Assembly (NCBI GenBank): GCA_003427395.1
Contig: BFEA01000242.1
Coordinates: 1,591,716-1,644,112, forward strand
Direction: 5' to 3'
Length of the DNA: 52,397 nt
Source of the DNA: Chara braunii
Taxonomy: Eukaryota > Streptophyta > Charophyceae > Charales > Characeae
The notes beneath the pieces are model-generated. The model saw only the letters and a program-made list of their open reading frames with translations, had not been told where the DNA came from and ran no database searches. Shown here piece by piece: positions 21,086 to 30,995 of the stretch. The translations under genes and the position numbers were made by a program. Each line of letters starts with the position of its first letter. The first letter of the stretch is position 1.

Positions 21086-21948
21086 TGTGTGTGTGTTTTG
21101 TTTTTGTGTTCGTAAAGTGGTGTGCGTGTGGTGTGTGGTATGCGTCCTAGTCGACCGACGACGAGTCGCGCTTGGGACCCCAGCCCCCCCAAGATGTCGG
21201 CTCGCATACGGGTTCGATAGAGGCGTACTACTGCACGTACCCCCTATGCTACAACGAACGAGAAACGCCCTCGACTGGTCCACCTCTGCGATTGCAACTG
21301 ATTAGCTTTCGTACTGTGGATTGGTAGCTCGGCGGGGATACGCCCACCGAAGGGAGGTGACAACTCCCGTAAGGTGGAGGTAAGTTGTGCCTCGCGTAGA
21401 CCCTATCCTGTCGTAGGGGCTCGCGAGAGGTATGGCTGGCGCACTCGGCCGGAGCGGCCTAAGGAAACTCCTTTTATGTGTTTGTAACGAGGTTGGTCCA
21501 ACTCCTGCGTGACGTGGCCGAGAGGGTCCTGCGCTGCCACATGCGGTGTCGGACCGATGCGCTCGACAACGCGGCTGACGCAAAGCATTATTAACTATTG
21601 TGTAATTATATATATGCATGATATCTTGGTTTATTCAAGTACTTATGAGAGACACGTTAAGGTGGCTCTCGAAAAGTGTCAGTTTTTCCTCACGGAGAAT
21701 TCGTTCCTTGGTGACGTGGTCACGAACAAGGGTTTGTAGCCAGAGCTTCAGAAGGTTGCAATCGTGAAAGACGCCCCGATGCCGACGTCAGTGACACAAG
21801 TATACGCCTTTTTGGAACAGACATCGTACTATCGAAGGTTTATCAAGAGGTTTGCGGCGATTGCGAGCCAATTCAACAACTTGTTGAAAAAAGATCAGTC
21901 GTTGCTCTGGACCCCGCAATGCGATCGGGCCTTTCGAGAACTTAAGAC
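21060..21948 (+). pseudogene. Gypsy pol fragment on plus strand: protease piece joined to RT C-terminal half
   Basis: 21,060-21,580 is an inverted diverged copy of 30,080-30,610 (block Y). It ends with a protease-region word (CRTDALDN; CRIDALDN in the other copy). At about 21,585 it jumps to the second half of reverse transcriptase: YCVIIYMHDILVYS stands for the YxDD catalytic box, with the first D replaced by H, then KCQFF, SFLGDVVTNKGL, a TAG, SYYRRFIKRFAAIA and AFRELKT. The RT N-terminal half (about 1.4 kb) is missing. That missing part is what the minus-strand piece at 28,532-30,180 holds. There is also a short in-frame loss between YERHV and KVALEKC. Inactive. Confidence 0.85.
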
Positions 21949-22149
21949 AACGTCCAACCATGATAATCTTAAAAAGCAAATATAGGCCGACGGCCTCCCT
22001 GCCCCGAAATCACGACTTGGGTACCCCCGTTTCTCCTTTGGTTGCCACAGCGGGCTACATCACCGCTTGAACACTCGTGTACAAGTATAAATTCTTCGGT
22101 CCCATAACCTTTAGAAGTCAGGGCAGCGAAGCGTCACGTGCAGAACTTC

Positions 22150-22158
22150 GATATAAAG
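22150..22158 (+). promoter_or_regulatory. TATA-like box, GATATAAAG
   Basis: Aligned with TAGTATAAAATCG at 31,214, ATATAAATCC at 30,680 and GTATAAACC at 20,690. All four are followed within about 35 bases by (C)TATACCAAC or CATATCGAC. Confidence 0.45.
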
Positions 22159-22593
22159 TCGCACGGCAGCAGGCCAATTCTATACCAACTGACGATGTCA
22201 GTCATACGTGGTGACCGCGGCTCCGGCCTCGCGATATTGAATGGTTGAAGGAATATATCGTGAGGGGTCACCTCACGATATTGAACGGCTGAAGGACGTG
22301 TCGTTCGGCCCTCGCGACATTTCCGCCTTTAGGGTTGGGTGTCTCGACGGCTAGTGCAGATAGGCTCCGTGAGAGGGGACGCCCCTCCCCTGTCGAGTCT
22401 AGGACTTGGGGTGTCCTGGACAAGGACCTTGAATCTCGGCCCAGGACCAACGTCCGACTAAGAAATCCCCAAGGAGCAAACAAGCAAAAGGAAGGGTTTT
22501 CCCTATGCCTCTCAGTCTTAACCTCCAAGCAGGCTTTTAGCACGGGGCCCTTTAGGCCTCGAGAAAAACCACCATAGGTACACCCAAACATAC

Positions 22594-22602
22594 ATATATA
22601 AG
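22594..22602 (+). promoter_or_regulatory. Second TATA-like box, TATATAAG
   Basis: Followed about 16 bases later by CGATCACTTCTCACAG. Long copy 2 has TATATAAC at 31,718 and the same GACGATCACTTCTCACAG. Confidence 0.4.
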
Positions 22603-23284
22603 GGAGATAGAGTTGCGACGATCACTTCTCACAGGCACAGTGAGACTTCTCACAACCATATGTATATACATGGGATCGCAGACAATCCAAATCCAAAATC
22701 TGAGCCACAGGACATACCTGCAATCACATCAAGAATCGAACGACAAAACACGCACTACACGGAGTCAACCCCAAGCAATCTGCGCACTCATACCCCTCGC
22801 TTTAGCCATACAAGCCCCAACCTCCTGTCCAACCAGCCATAATTAAATACTCAGTACCTTTGTTAAATGGTCATTCAATAAAAGTCTGGGTGAAACCCTT
22901 AACAAACAATAAAGTCACCAGGGCTAAAACTTTTTAGGTTTAGTATGGAGAGTGAGTTCGAACTGAGTCGTAGACCGACGAATCGGCAACCGACCTGTTA
23001 TCAATGATAACAGAAGATGATCCTTATAGGATCAAGCTGACACTAGTCCAAATCCTGAACCAAACGGTCAAGATGACATGTAACACAAGGCAGGCCAACC
23101 CCCAAGCTGAAATCATAAGTGTATGGAGAATACAACTCCATAACACATTCTCACCCAAGATCCTTCTGATTGACTAAGCCTGAATCTACCTTTAAGCAGG
23201 GCCCAAAGCAAAGGTGGATCCTGGCATAATCTCCCTTATACAGAGTGGATCGCCAAAATCGTCACCTGTCAAAATATAATTTAT

Positions 23285-23620
23285 CTCCTTTAAACTAAGA
23301 AAATTCCGGCAGCGCTTTCCGTAGGAAAAGTGTATTTTCAGAATTTATATCAGCCCAAATATGAAACAAAAAATAGTATTTGACTTTCCAAAGTCCAATT
23401 TTGTCTAACTCCCTGAATCAGCAAAAATTTGGGCAGCACTCCCTTTAGAAAAGGAGACTTTCCATATTTTTACTAAGCCATATATAAACTTTAGACAAGT
23501 TGAACCTTGACAAGTCAAAATTTGTCAAACTCCTTGGATTTGCAGAAATTTCGGCAGCCCTTCCCGTAGAGAAAGTAGCTTGTCAAGATTTATACAAAGC
23601 CAAGTACAACAAAAGGTCCC
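23285..23620 (+). repeat. ~123-bp VNTR, three units
   Basis: The core AATTTCGGCAGC..TTCCC.TAG.AAAAG occurs at 23,308, 23,431 and 23,552 (spacing 123 and 121). Each core can fold (for example CTCCCTTTAGAAAAGGAG). Copy 2 has five units. Confidence 0.85.
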
Positions 23621-23899
23621 AAAAAATGCAAAAATTGACCTAAGTGAAAATACTCAGCTCGGAATATGCAAAATCAGAGTTAACTCCTATCGCTCTAGCA
23701 CGTGACGAACCTCTAAAGCAACTACCTGTCAACCTGAAACTCAAACCAAATAGTAACCTCACTCAGCCACATGCAGACCAAGCCACAAAGGTACGCACTC
23801 TCACCATCCCAAGTTGAAAAACCTCATCAACAGTATTTTATGCTCCTTCTGTGAGTTACCCCTTTGTACCCAACTTACATAAGGCATAGGTCAGGCCAC

Positions 23900-24830
23900 G
23901 TGAACTTACAGAGCGCGCCCAACTTAGCCAGGCCTAAATTCAGATCACCTAAACTTATAGAGTGCATCTGACTTAGCCAAATATACACAAAACAGAGGGC
24001 ACAACTACTTCTCTCTTCTTTGGGCATATGACTAGACCACTCTAGTCGCCTTGAACTGTTTAAATAGCCAAGTTGTATATATCTCTCCGAACTTAATCTT
24101 CAAAGTGGACATAGGGCTGAGCCGCTCAACTTAGAACATTGCTCAGTCTGCCCAGGTTTACCTTCAGTTATATATCTTACTTATACTCTCTTCAGTTGGG
24201 ATAAGCCATAGCCAGGCTACCTAAACTTATAAAGCGGTCTGACTAGCCTGTTCTCAGTAATATAGTAATACAATATAACCAAATTATAGCCATTGGGTTC
24301 AATCATGTGCGAGGCATTGGGTCAGACTACCTAAACTTATTGAGCGGTATGATCCTCTGCCAGGATTGTTCCTCTCTGATCCAATCCGTGCGAGGCATTA
24401 TGTCAGCCCACCTAAACTTATAGAGCGGTCTGCCTCCTGCCAAAATTACTCCCTCAGAATAAAACAGGAGAAGGGTTGAACCACCTAAACCTATAGAGCG
24501 GTTCAGACCTCCTCATTCAGAGCCAAAGAAACTTAAAAAAACCCAAGTAAAACAAGGCAACCCAAGGTACCTAAACTTATAGAGCGCCTTGAGTCCCTGA
24601 AAACTACTCACAATCAAACCCTCACAAGTCAGAGTAGTCAGGTCACCTAAACTTATAGAGCATCCTGACTCTCCATGCAGTTCACAGCACTGGGTCTCCC
24701 CAAACTTATGGGGACTTCCCAGCCTCCAAAGCCATCAGGCCACCTAAACTGATAGAGCGGTATGATGCTCCATGCAAACAAAAATAAACAAAGTGTTGGG
24801 CTTCCGCAAACTTATGGGGACCTCCCAGCC
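23900..24830 (+). repeat. Array of AAACTTAT stem-loops, copy 1
   Basis: About ten modules of the form (stem)-CACCTAAACTTATAGAGC-(stem'), spaced 40-110 bases. Outer stems differ but pair: TCAGAT/ATCTGA (near 23,942), TGAACC/GGTTCA (24477-24482 with 24500-24505), CAAGG/CCTTG (near 24,570), GTCAGG/CCTGAC (24637-24642 with 24664-24669) and CATCA/TGATG (near 24,735). The last two-arm type is CTGGG..CCCCAAACTTATGGGG..CCCAG. Some modules pair poorly. No coding sequence. Confidence 0.85.
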
Positions 24831-25079
24831 TTAACGACCCAATCAATCTGCACACAAAACTGTCTTCCTCCCAGCCTTCCCCCAGATGCAACCCTCTTTC
24901 GTTCACAATCTGCTTCCAGACAACCAACAAATCTGAAACTGACCTTACAGTCACATTCCTTTACTTAGTCTGAGTTCACGTCCTGAAAGTCAAACCCAAA
25001 ATCAGAGTACAGGATCCACGCAATACACTCAGTCAAACGTAGAAAGATGAACAGATAGGGGTTATAGTTCGTCTTATAG

Positions 25080-25290
25080 AAGGAGTCAGGGAATTACCAC
25101 TCAGTTCCCTGCCTCCAGGACTCCTCCTGAGTCCCGGCAGAGCTCCCGCAATCGGTGGGGCGAACCTCCCACAGAGGCATTGGCACGGATTACGGGTTGC
25201 GACCCCGCCTGCCGCCTTCCTCTCATACCCAATAGACTAGACTTAGAGGAAGAGGGACAGAAAGAGAAAGCTCGAGACTCTCAGATCCAA
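25080..25290 (+). other. Conserved segment between hairpin array and CAG-rich tract
   Basis: GCCTCCAGGACTCCTCCTGA, GTCCCGGCAGAGCTCCCGCA and ATCGGTGGGGCG recur almost unchanged at 34,270-34,330. It is one of the best-conserved parts of the element. GGGTTGCGACCCCG within it resembles a tRNA B box only weakly. Confidence 0.5.
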
Positions 25291-25369
25291 GAATGGTGTT
25301 CTTAGACTCGCATGAGAGGGCCTTCCAGTCTTCAGCGCCTGAGGGCCCCGCGATGGCGGTCAATATACC

Positions 25370-25670
25370 AGCCTGCCTGGTCAATAGCAGCAGCAGTTGT
25401 ATACGGCGGCGACTAGCAGAAATGACAACAGCCTCCAGTAATCACCATCCGCACCTAGTCCACAAGCACGGCCGTAGTATACAGCAACAATCGGCGCGTA
25501 GTAACATAGAACAGCGAGTTTGCGTGCCCAGCAGCCGCCTTTGCAGTATAACAGGTTGTCAGAGTTAGCAATAGCCGGCGGCAAGAAGCCGCAGCATACA
25601 ACAACCAATAGTAGGCGGCGGCTAGGGCGCAGCTAACAGGAGCGGCAGCAGTACACAGCCCACAGTTCCA
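25370..25670. repeat. CAG/GCAG-rich degenerate tract
   Basis: Many CAGCAG, GCAGCC and ACAGC words without a fixed period. Copy 2 has a longer equivalent at 34,690-35,560. Confidence 0.6.
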
Positions 25671-26375
25671 CAGTTCGCAGTTCGCCGTTCCCAGCCCTCA
25701 GCCTGCCACCGTTTCGTCTTGCTCCACCAGTCTCACCACTCATGCAATGTCCGCTGGCAGGCTAACGGCTTCCTCCTCTCAACTTTCAATCATCCAGAAA
25801 GAGTAACGCGCCAGTCTGCAGGTAAGCGTTCGCACCCACTTGCGGCCTCCCTTCCGTTGCCCTGTCCATTGGTCTGAGTCGTGCCCTGGCTATAGGTAAG
25901 CTTTTAACTCCTGTGGCCACTCCGCCCATAGCTCGAGCGGCCTTCTTACTTTCGAGTTCAGACAGCTCTCCGAGCCTGAAGCCTTACCAACCTTGGAGAA
26001 CAGGGGGAGGGGGTAGCTACCGTCTCATCACAGACTGGGAGCTCGCTTTTAGCAGGAACTCAGCAGTGCTTACACCACGCTTGCAGAACTCAACAGTGTT
26101 TCAGCCGGTGTTCGGTCGGTCGCCGTTCTAGGCACTTCAACCCTTAGTTCGCACAGTTTGGCAATCGAGGCTCGACTCTCAGATCGCCCTACGACCCCCC
26201 TCCTCGACCAGGTACGTGTTCCCTCTCCTCGAGCTAGCCCACACTCACTCCCCCTACAGCCAACCATGGCTGAACCGCTATACGCTCGAGGTAAGTATTT
26301 CAGTCATGCGTCCCCCGGCGTCGGCCTCAGCCATTGATCGCTAGCCCCCTGCGCCCACTATGGGCTAACTGAGAA

Positions 26376-27080
26376 TGAATCTTCCGCTATACTGCGGACA
26401 CATGCATTCACCCTTTAAGGATGACATTTCGCACGCAGCCTACTTCTTCTTTGTCTCCGAAAGTACTAACCCTCTACTAATTATGATACTAGATTCGGAT
26501 TCACCCACCAGCAAAACCGCCGAATCGATCCTCCAGTTGCCCGTTTCCGTCACAAATCGGGCAAGATTCGTTGTTCCCCCTTTCCTTCCACCAAACCTCC
26601 ACGCGCTGCTTTCCCTTGCTAACTCTAAGCCTACTCTACTACTCTCAAGTCTGATGGCATGACCGCGGTTGCCCGGGGCAGAAACCCCTACTTACCACTC
26701 TTCCCCGCCCAAATCTGTCGAGGATCCGGCATAATAGCAATTCTAGCTCCTGCCATAACCATCCCCTTTTACTCTCCGCATGCATCCGGCGCGATTTCAC
26801 GTCCGGATTCACTCTGCTTGTTCAGTTGTTTTTCCCGACTGCCTTTCTCTCCCGTCTAGTCTCCTCCTCGTCGCTTTGTCGCCCGTTGCGGTCCAGTGCC
26901 GCCGGGTTTTGCCCATCTACCCCGCGTGTATCTGTCGCAGAACCCCCTACCAATTCACCCGCCTCTTCTCCCTGCTGCTTGTCTACTCCGACCGCTGTTG
27001 ACGTCCCGGACTGCGCAGCCCGACGGAGTACTGAATGCTGAACAAAAGCGTTCGGTCGTCGGGCCGTCCTCCACTTATAC
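26376..27080 (+). repeat. CT-rich region with hairpin modules (copy 1)
   Basis: CATGCATCCGG with CCGGATTCA (26784-26789 and 26803-26808) is the clearest module. A degenerate one starts at 26,927 (GTATCTGTCGCAGAACCCCC), which aligns with CATGTACCTGCGGCAGAACC near 38,037 in copy 2. Spacers are C/T-rich, and frames through it are chance. Confidence 0.6.
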
Positions 27081-27082
27081 GG

Positions 27083-27164
27083 GTCATCCTTGCGCAGGGA
27101 CCGTGCTAATCTTCTCTGTATCGTTCCAGTATTTTTTTTTTTTTCTCAGAGGTCCCGAAGGCCT
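27083..27164 (-). pseudogene. U6 snRNA-derived segment (antisense), copy 2
   Basis: The minus strand reads ACTGGAACGATACAGAGAAG, ATTAGCACGGTCCCTGCGCA and AGGATGACCC. This is the central and 3' part of U6 with only one or two changes. The 5' hairpin is separated by an A/T run inserted at 27,131 (TTTTTTTTTTTTT on the plus strand) and survives as GGTCCCGAAGGCC. It is the best-preserved U6 centre of the three copies. Confidence 0.9.
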
Positions 27165-27249
27165 TCGATCGGGACAATGCCCCGCGGCATTCCTAAAGGC
27201 CGCTTGGCCCTCTCTGCCTTTCCTACTTCCTTTCGCCCCTCCTCTCCGT

Positions 27250-27600
27250 GCATGTACCCGGCCCGACTTCGCACCGGGTCAGTCCCCCGCTTTTCCACTC
27301 ACCCTTCTGGCTGCACCCGCTATTCCGCCCCCCTTACTGCCTTGCACATGTAGCCGGCATAGAAACCCATCCGGGTTCATCCCCCCCCTCGTTTTTGCCT
27401 CCCCGCCGGCCTCTTTTTGCTCACTGCGCCTCGACTCTTTAGCCCCTGCTAGCGCTTCGCTGCTGCTTACTCCTGCTGTTGCGCTTCTTCCCTTCTGCGC
27501 ATGCACCCGATGCCCGGTCTCGCCCCGGTCCACCCCTGCTCTCCCTGCCTTCGCTGCCCTACCCACTCGCAACCGCCCGATGCCACCCGGCCCATCATAT
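27250..27600 (+). repeat. Hairpin modules downstream of U6, copy 1
   Basis: CATGTACCCGG with CCGGGTCAG (27256-27261 and 27274-27279); CATGTAGCCGG with CCGGGTTCA (27353-27357 and 27371-27375, one mismatch); and a weaker pair near 27,501-27,528. It has the same plan as the modules upstream of U6 and in the truncated copy. Confidence 0.55.
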
Positions 27601-27655
27601 GGGTTCAACTTGGTTTGCGCTCCAACAGTTCGGGGTGTACCCACTGAGCTAGGCT
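27601..27655 (-). mobile_element. tRNA-like module (family B)
   Basis: Minus strand: CCTAGCTCAGTGGGTACACC (A box), CGAACTGTTGGAGCGCA (anticodon-arm position), AAGTTGAACCC. It is the same family as 8,229-8,297, and the B box has decayed. Confidence 0.55.
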
Positions 27656-28011
27656 CTTGGGTGCCTACCATACCCACGACACCGCGTCCCAGGCAAAACG
27701 GTGTCGGGCGCGGCTCCGGCGTAGCTACGAAAACAATTTGAAATTGCACTTTAGGCGACCCTGCAAATACAACCCACCCCCCATGCGCTCCTACCGCAAT
27801 CTCGCGCCCTCGGGACGGGACAAATAAAGCAGCTAAGGGAAGTAAAATAAAATAGCAGCAGTGTCGGGGAACAGCGGGGCTGCTGGTGCCTCGCCAGCCC
27901 CGCGAGTCGGGCCCGCCGCCGCGCTCGCAAACAAAACCGAGGGGGATAACCTTGACGGCCCTCAACCCCATCGGTTCCTTCCACGACGCTCCGCTGCAAT
28001 TACTGCGCTGA

Positions 28012-28080
28012 CGCCCGCCGGCCTCGATCCCCGAACCTCTGTATCATCAACCCAATGCCGTAACCTATAGGGCTAAGCCC
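28012..28080 (-). mobile_element. tRNA-like module (family C)
   Basis: Minus strand: GGGCTTAGCCCTATAGGTTA (A-box region), then GGGGATCGAGGCC, which fits the B-box consensus. The same module at 38,852-38,912 has GGGGTCGAGGCC. It sits at the same place relative to U6 and the element end in both copies. Confidence 0.6.
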
Positions 28081-28107
28081 AAGCCTGGTACTAGCAGTCG
28101 CGGCCTC

Positions 28108-28122
28108 CCATATAAAGTGGTA
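28108..28122 (+). promoter_or_regulatory. TATA-like box, CCATATAAAGTGGTA
   Basis: Conserved with 12,582-12,596. It is about 400 bases before the element end. Confidence 0.4.
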
Positions 28123-28477
28123 CCGCGCGATGCTCCTGGCCAAGATACCGCCCTGGCCACTCTCTCAACCCACATTTGCACCCACGGCCCCTACGTGTCG
28201 CGCCGGCCTACCACCCCGTGCCGTGACCATGTCGTGCGCCTACCGGCGCGCCAGCCCTACGATCGGTCGTGCACACCAACCAAAAACGAACTTTCATGCC
28301 TTAACCAAACCTGTAACACGGTCCGTGTCGGCCGGCTACACCGGCCACCCACTCAATCAGAAAAATCACACGCGCGCCTTAAAATTGTATGCCCACATAC
28401 CTCCTACCGGGCCAAGGCGGACCTCCGACGCAGTCGTGCCTCACATGGTTTATTTTAACCACACCCATTCTTCCTGT

Positions 28478-28526
28478 CACCTGCAAAAACCAGGGCGGAT
28501 ACCCTTGTAAGGGTATTCGCGCCGAC
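28478..28526 (+). repeat. Conserved element end with hairpin, copy 2
   Basis: CACCTGCAAAAACCAGGGCG, ATACCCTTGTAAGGGTAT, TCGCGCCGAC. The next bases AACGT begin RT coding sequence on the minus strand. Confidence 0.85.
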
Positions 28527-28531
28527 AACGT

Positions 28532-30180
28532 TTTTCGCACGAAGTTCTTGAAAGTCATATTCATCATGCGCTGAAACGTGGTTGGGGCATTGCAAATTCC
28601 CATCGAGCATCGAATCCACTGCCAAGTCCCTTTGAAAAGAACGAAAGTCGTTTTCGAGCGATCTTCCTTTCGAACGAGGAGGTGGTGGAATCCGTGGCAG
28701 ATATCAAACTTGCTGAACAAGCGAGGACACCCAATAGCATTCAACAATTCATCAATCCGGGGGAGGGGATACACATCCTTAATCGTAATGTCATTCAATT
28801 TTCGGTAATCAATGCACATACGAATCCCTCACGCTTTCTTGGGTACAATTACCACCGGGAATGACCAAGGTCCGATGGCGGGCTCAATCCATCCATTAGC
28901 TTCGAACTCCTTTACTCTCTGGAATGCAGCAAGTCGTTGCGCCGGAGAGTACCAATAGAGAGTGCAACTAATAAGTGGATGATTCCCGATGAGAATCGCG
29001 TGTTCGATCACGTTCGACCTCCCAATATCATTATCGTGCACACTTAATACCACAGCATATCCATGCAACACATCGATTAGGGATTTGCAGATCTCTCTTG
29101 GAACGTGACTGGGCAAGGTGATCGTTGGTCGGTTGCCAAAAATGTCAAGTTGTATGTCGATCCAATCTAGCCCCATTGGTCGTTTGCCCTCTACACTGGA
29201 AAACATCGAGCGGCCAGTCCGGGTTGAAAAAACAGTGGCAAGCATCTGTGATTCACCCGGGCTGATCATTTCACTTTCCTTAGCTTCGGCATCGGACTCG
29301 GAGTCGGTGGCGCTTGCTGCGATTTTCAACCCAGTTAGTTTCGTCATTTCCTGCGTTAGGTTAGGAACGTCGTTCGACATCTTGTCTAATTAAGGCGATC
29401 ATAGCGCCTGACGTGAGCAATGGTTTGGGCGGAGAGGCGGAAAGATCGAGGTATTGATTCATTTGTTGGTATTTTTCTTGTAGTGAAAGCGCGGTTCCAA
29501 GAGGTCAACGATATCTGAAATTTAAAGAATAGGCTCTCCAAGAAACGATGTTGCTGGAACGTGCGTTTCTGTAAAAAAAAATAACGGTGGAGCAGAGTTA
29601 AGCTCACTTCTTTCTGTGTTTAGATCGAACATTCTCGTGGCATTTAGAATCATCCGGAATTCTTCTTCAGCCTCGTGAACGAACAGCTCGACCAACCGAC
29701 TTCATTCCTCTTCAGTTGGCATGCGATCTAGTAATTTCGCGTAATCTCATTCGTCATACTCATCATCCTCGAAAGGACATCGGTCCTCGTCGCTGCTTTC
29801 GGAAAAATCTTCTTCCTGATTCGGGATTTAAATCATTCCTATCCGGAATTTCGAGTTAGTGAGGTTGAGATTCTTTCTCGGTTCTCGGGTGGATATTCAC
29901 AACGGAACGGTCTGAGGCTTTCCTCCCGTGTGTGTAAGGATAACTTGAAGTTGTTTGGGGTCAAAATATATTTGTGCACCCACAACCATCGCCCAAGGTA
30001 ATCCCAACAGTATTGAGTATGACTACACATCGATGACTAACGGGTTAACCAGGACATGCACTCGTTCTACCTTGATGGCTACGTTGTCGAGCGCATCGAT
30101 CCGGCACTGCACCAGGGCAGCGAGGGACCCTCCCGGCCGCATCACGCAGGAGTTGGTTAACAATCCTTCGTAGCGAATAT
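28532..30180 (-). pseudogene. Ty3/gypsy pol fragment: protease end, linker, RT N-terminal half
   Basis: Minus strand, from 30,180: CRIDALDNVAIKVERVHVLV and SILLGLPWAMVVGAQIYFDP fit the second half of a retroviral-type protease. An acidic linker follows (EEDFSESSDEDRCPFEDDE), then 29380-28829 with HAILIGNHPLI and GWIEPAIGPWSFPVVIVPKK. RT fingers and palm lie at 28819-28532: MCIDYRKLNDITIKDVYPLP, FSKFDICHGFHHLLV, CSMGICNAPTTFQRMM. The usual PFGL is SMGI and the usual QI is HL. It stops at FVRKT, just before the YxDD box, at the Z-U insertion edge. In-frame TGA and TAG stops and frame changes show it is dead. Confidence 0.9.
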
Positions 30181-30610
30181 GCATGGAGCTTCCATAAGCC
30201 GCTCCGGTCGAGTGCGCCAGCCATACCTCTCGCGAGCCCCTACGACAGGATAGGGCCTACGCGAGGCACAACTTACCTACACCTTACGGGAGCTGTCACC
30301 TCCCTTCGGTGGGCGTATCCCCGCCGAGCTACCAGTCCACAATACGAAAGTTAATCAGTTGCAATCGCAGAGGTGGACCAGCTGAGGGCGTTTTTCGTTC
30401 GCTGTAGCATAGGGGGTACGCGCGGTAATACGCCTCTATCAGACCCATACGCGAACCGACATCATGGGGGGTTGAAGTCCCAAGCGCGGCTCGTCGTCGG
30501 TCGACTAGGACGCATCCCACACACCACACGCACACCACTTTACAAACACAATAATAAAACCCACACACACATATACGAGGCAACACAATATAAACAACGC
30601 GACAACGTTC
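30181..30610 (-). repeat. Block Y, copy B (inverted relative to 21,060-21,580)
   Basis: Shared words in inverted orientation include GCGCCAGCCATACCTCTCGC, GAGCCCCTACGACAGGATAG and GGGCGTATCCCCGCCGAGCT. It continues into the protease fragment in both places, so it is probably the upstream part of the same pol gene. I do not recognise a domain. Confidence 0.6.
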
Positions 30611-30639
30611 CTAGCCCCTCAGTAGCCGCCCCATAACTT

Positions 30640-30995
30640 CCTGATACGGAAATCGGATAGGTGTCACGCGCGAGACTTAATATAAATCCTTGTGGACGTA
30701 GGGCAGACTCATATCGACTTGCTATGCAAAACGTACGCAAGCGGTCACAATGATGGCGGGCCATGTGGTACCCAAACTCACGCTGTCCCCGTTAATCGCG
30801 AGGGTCACGTTCGACACTCAAGTGTCGGCTGACACGCGCCTTGAGGGTTAATCTCTCGACGCTGGACAACTGCCATGCGCAGTTGAAGACCACACCCTCT
30901 TCTGCACCCTGTGCAGAGGGGTTGAGTAGACAGCTTTGAGCTGTCGTGGCGGTCGAACATCAAGGGGNTTGACTTTGACGGCTGTCACGGACTAT
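30640..30995 (+). repeat. TATA-bearing block X, copy B
   Basis: Matches 20,691-21,050 in direct orientation (CTATGCAAAACGTACGCAAG, GACACTCAAGTGTCGGCTGA, TTGAAGACCACACCC). It lies immediately before AACGT and the start of long copy 2. One N is at 30,968. Confidence 0.6.

Larger units (their letters stand above)
21954..28526 (+). mobile_element. Z-U composite element, long copy 1 (6.57 kb, non-coding)
   Basis: It begins C(C/T)AAC(C/T)AT right after AACGT (21949-21953) and ends GCCGAC(A) right before AACGT (28527-28531). Order inside: TATA-bearing block, GC-rich leader, a second TATA (TATATAAG) followed by CGATCACTTCTCACAG, three 123-bp VNTR units, the AAACTTAT hairpin array, a conserved CCTCCTGAGTCCCGGCAGAG segment, a CAG-rich tract, CT-rich hairpin modules, antisense U6, two tRNA-like modules, a TATA-like box, and the terminal hairpin. 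No frame in it resembles a transposon protein. It abuts an RT fragment on each side, so it probably inserted into gypsy DNA. Long copy 2 is homologous along its length. Confidence 0.75.

Noticed and set aside
25210-25245. tRNA-like B box in GGGTTGCGACCCCG
   Set aside because: No A box at suitable distance, and the match is loose.
26896-27741. 281-codon plus-strand Pro/Ala/Leu-rich frame and the opposing 230-codon frame
   Set aside because: They run straight through the antisense U6 segment, hairpin modules and a tRNA-like module, so they are not coding.
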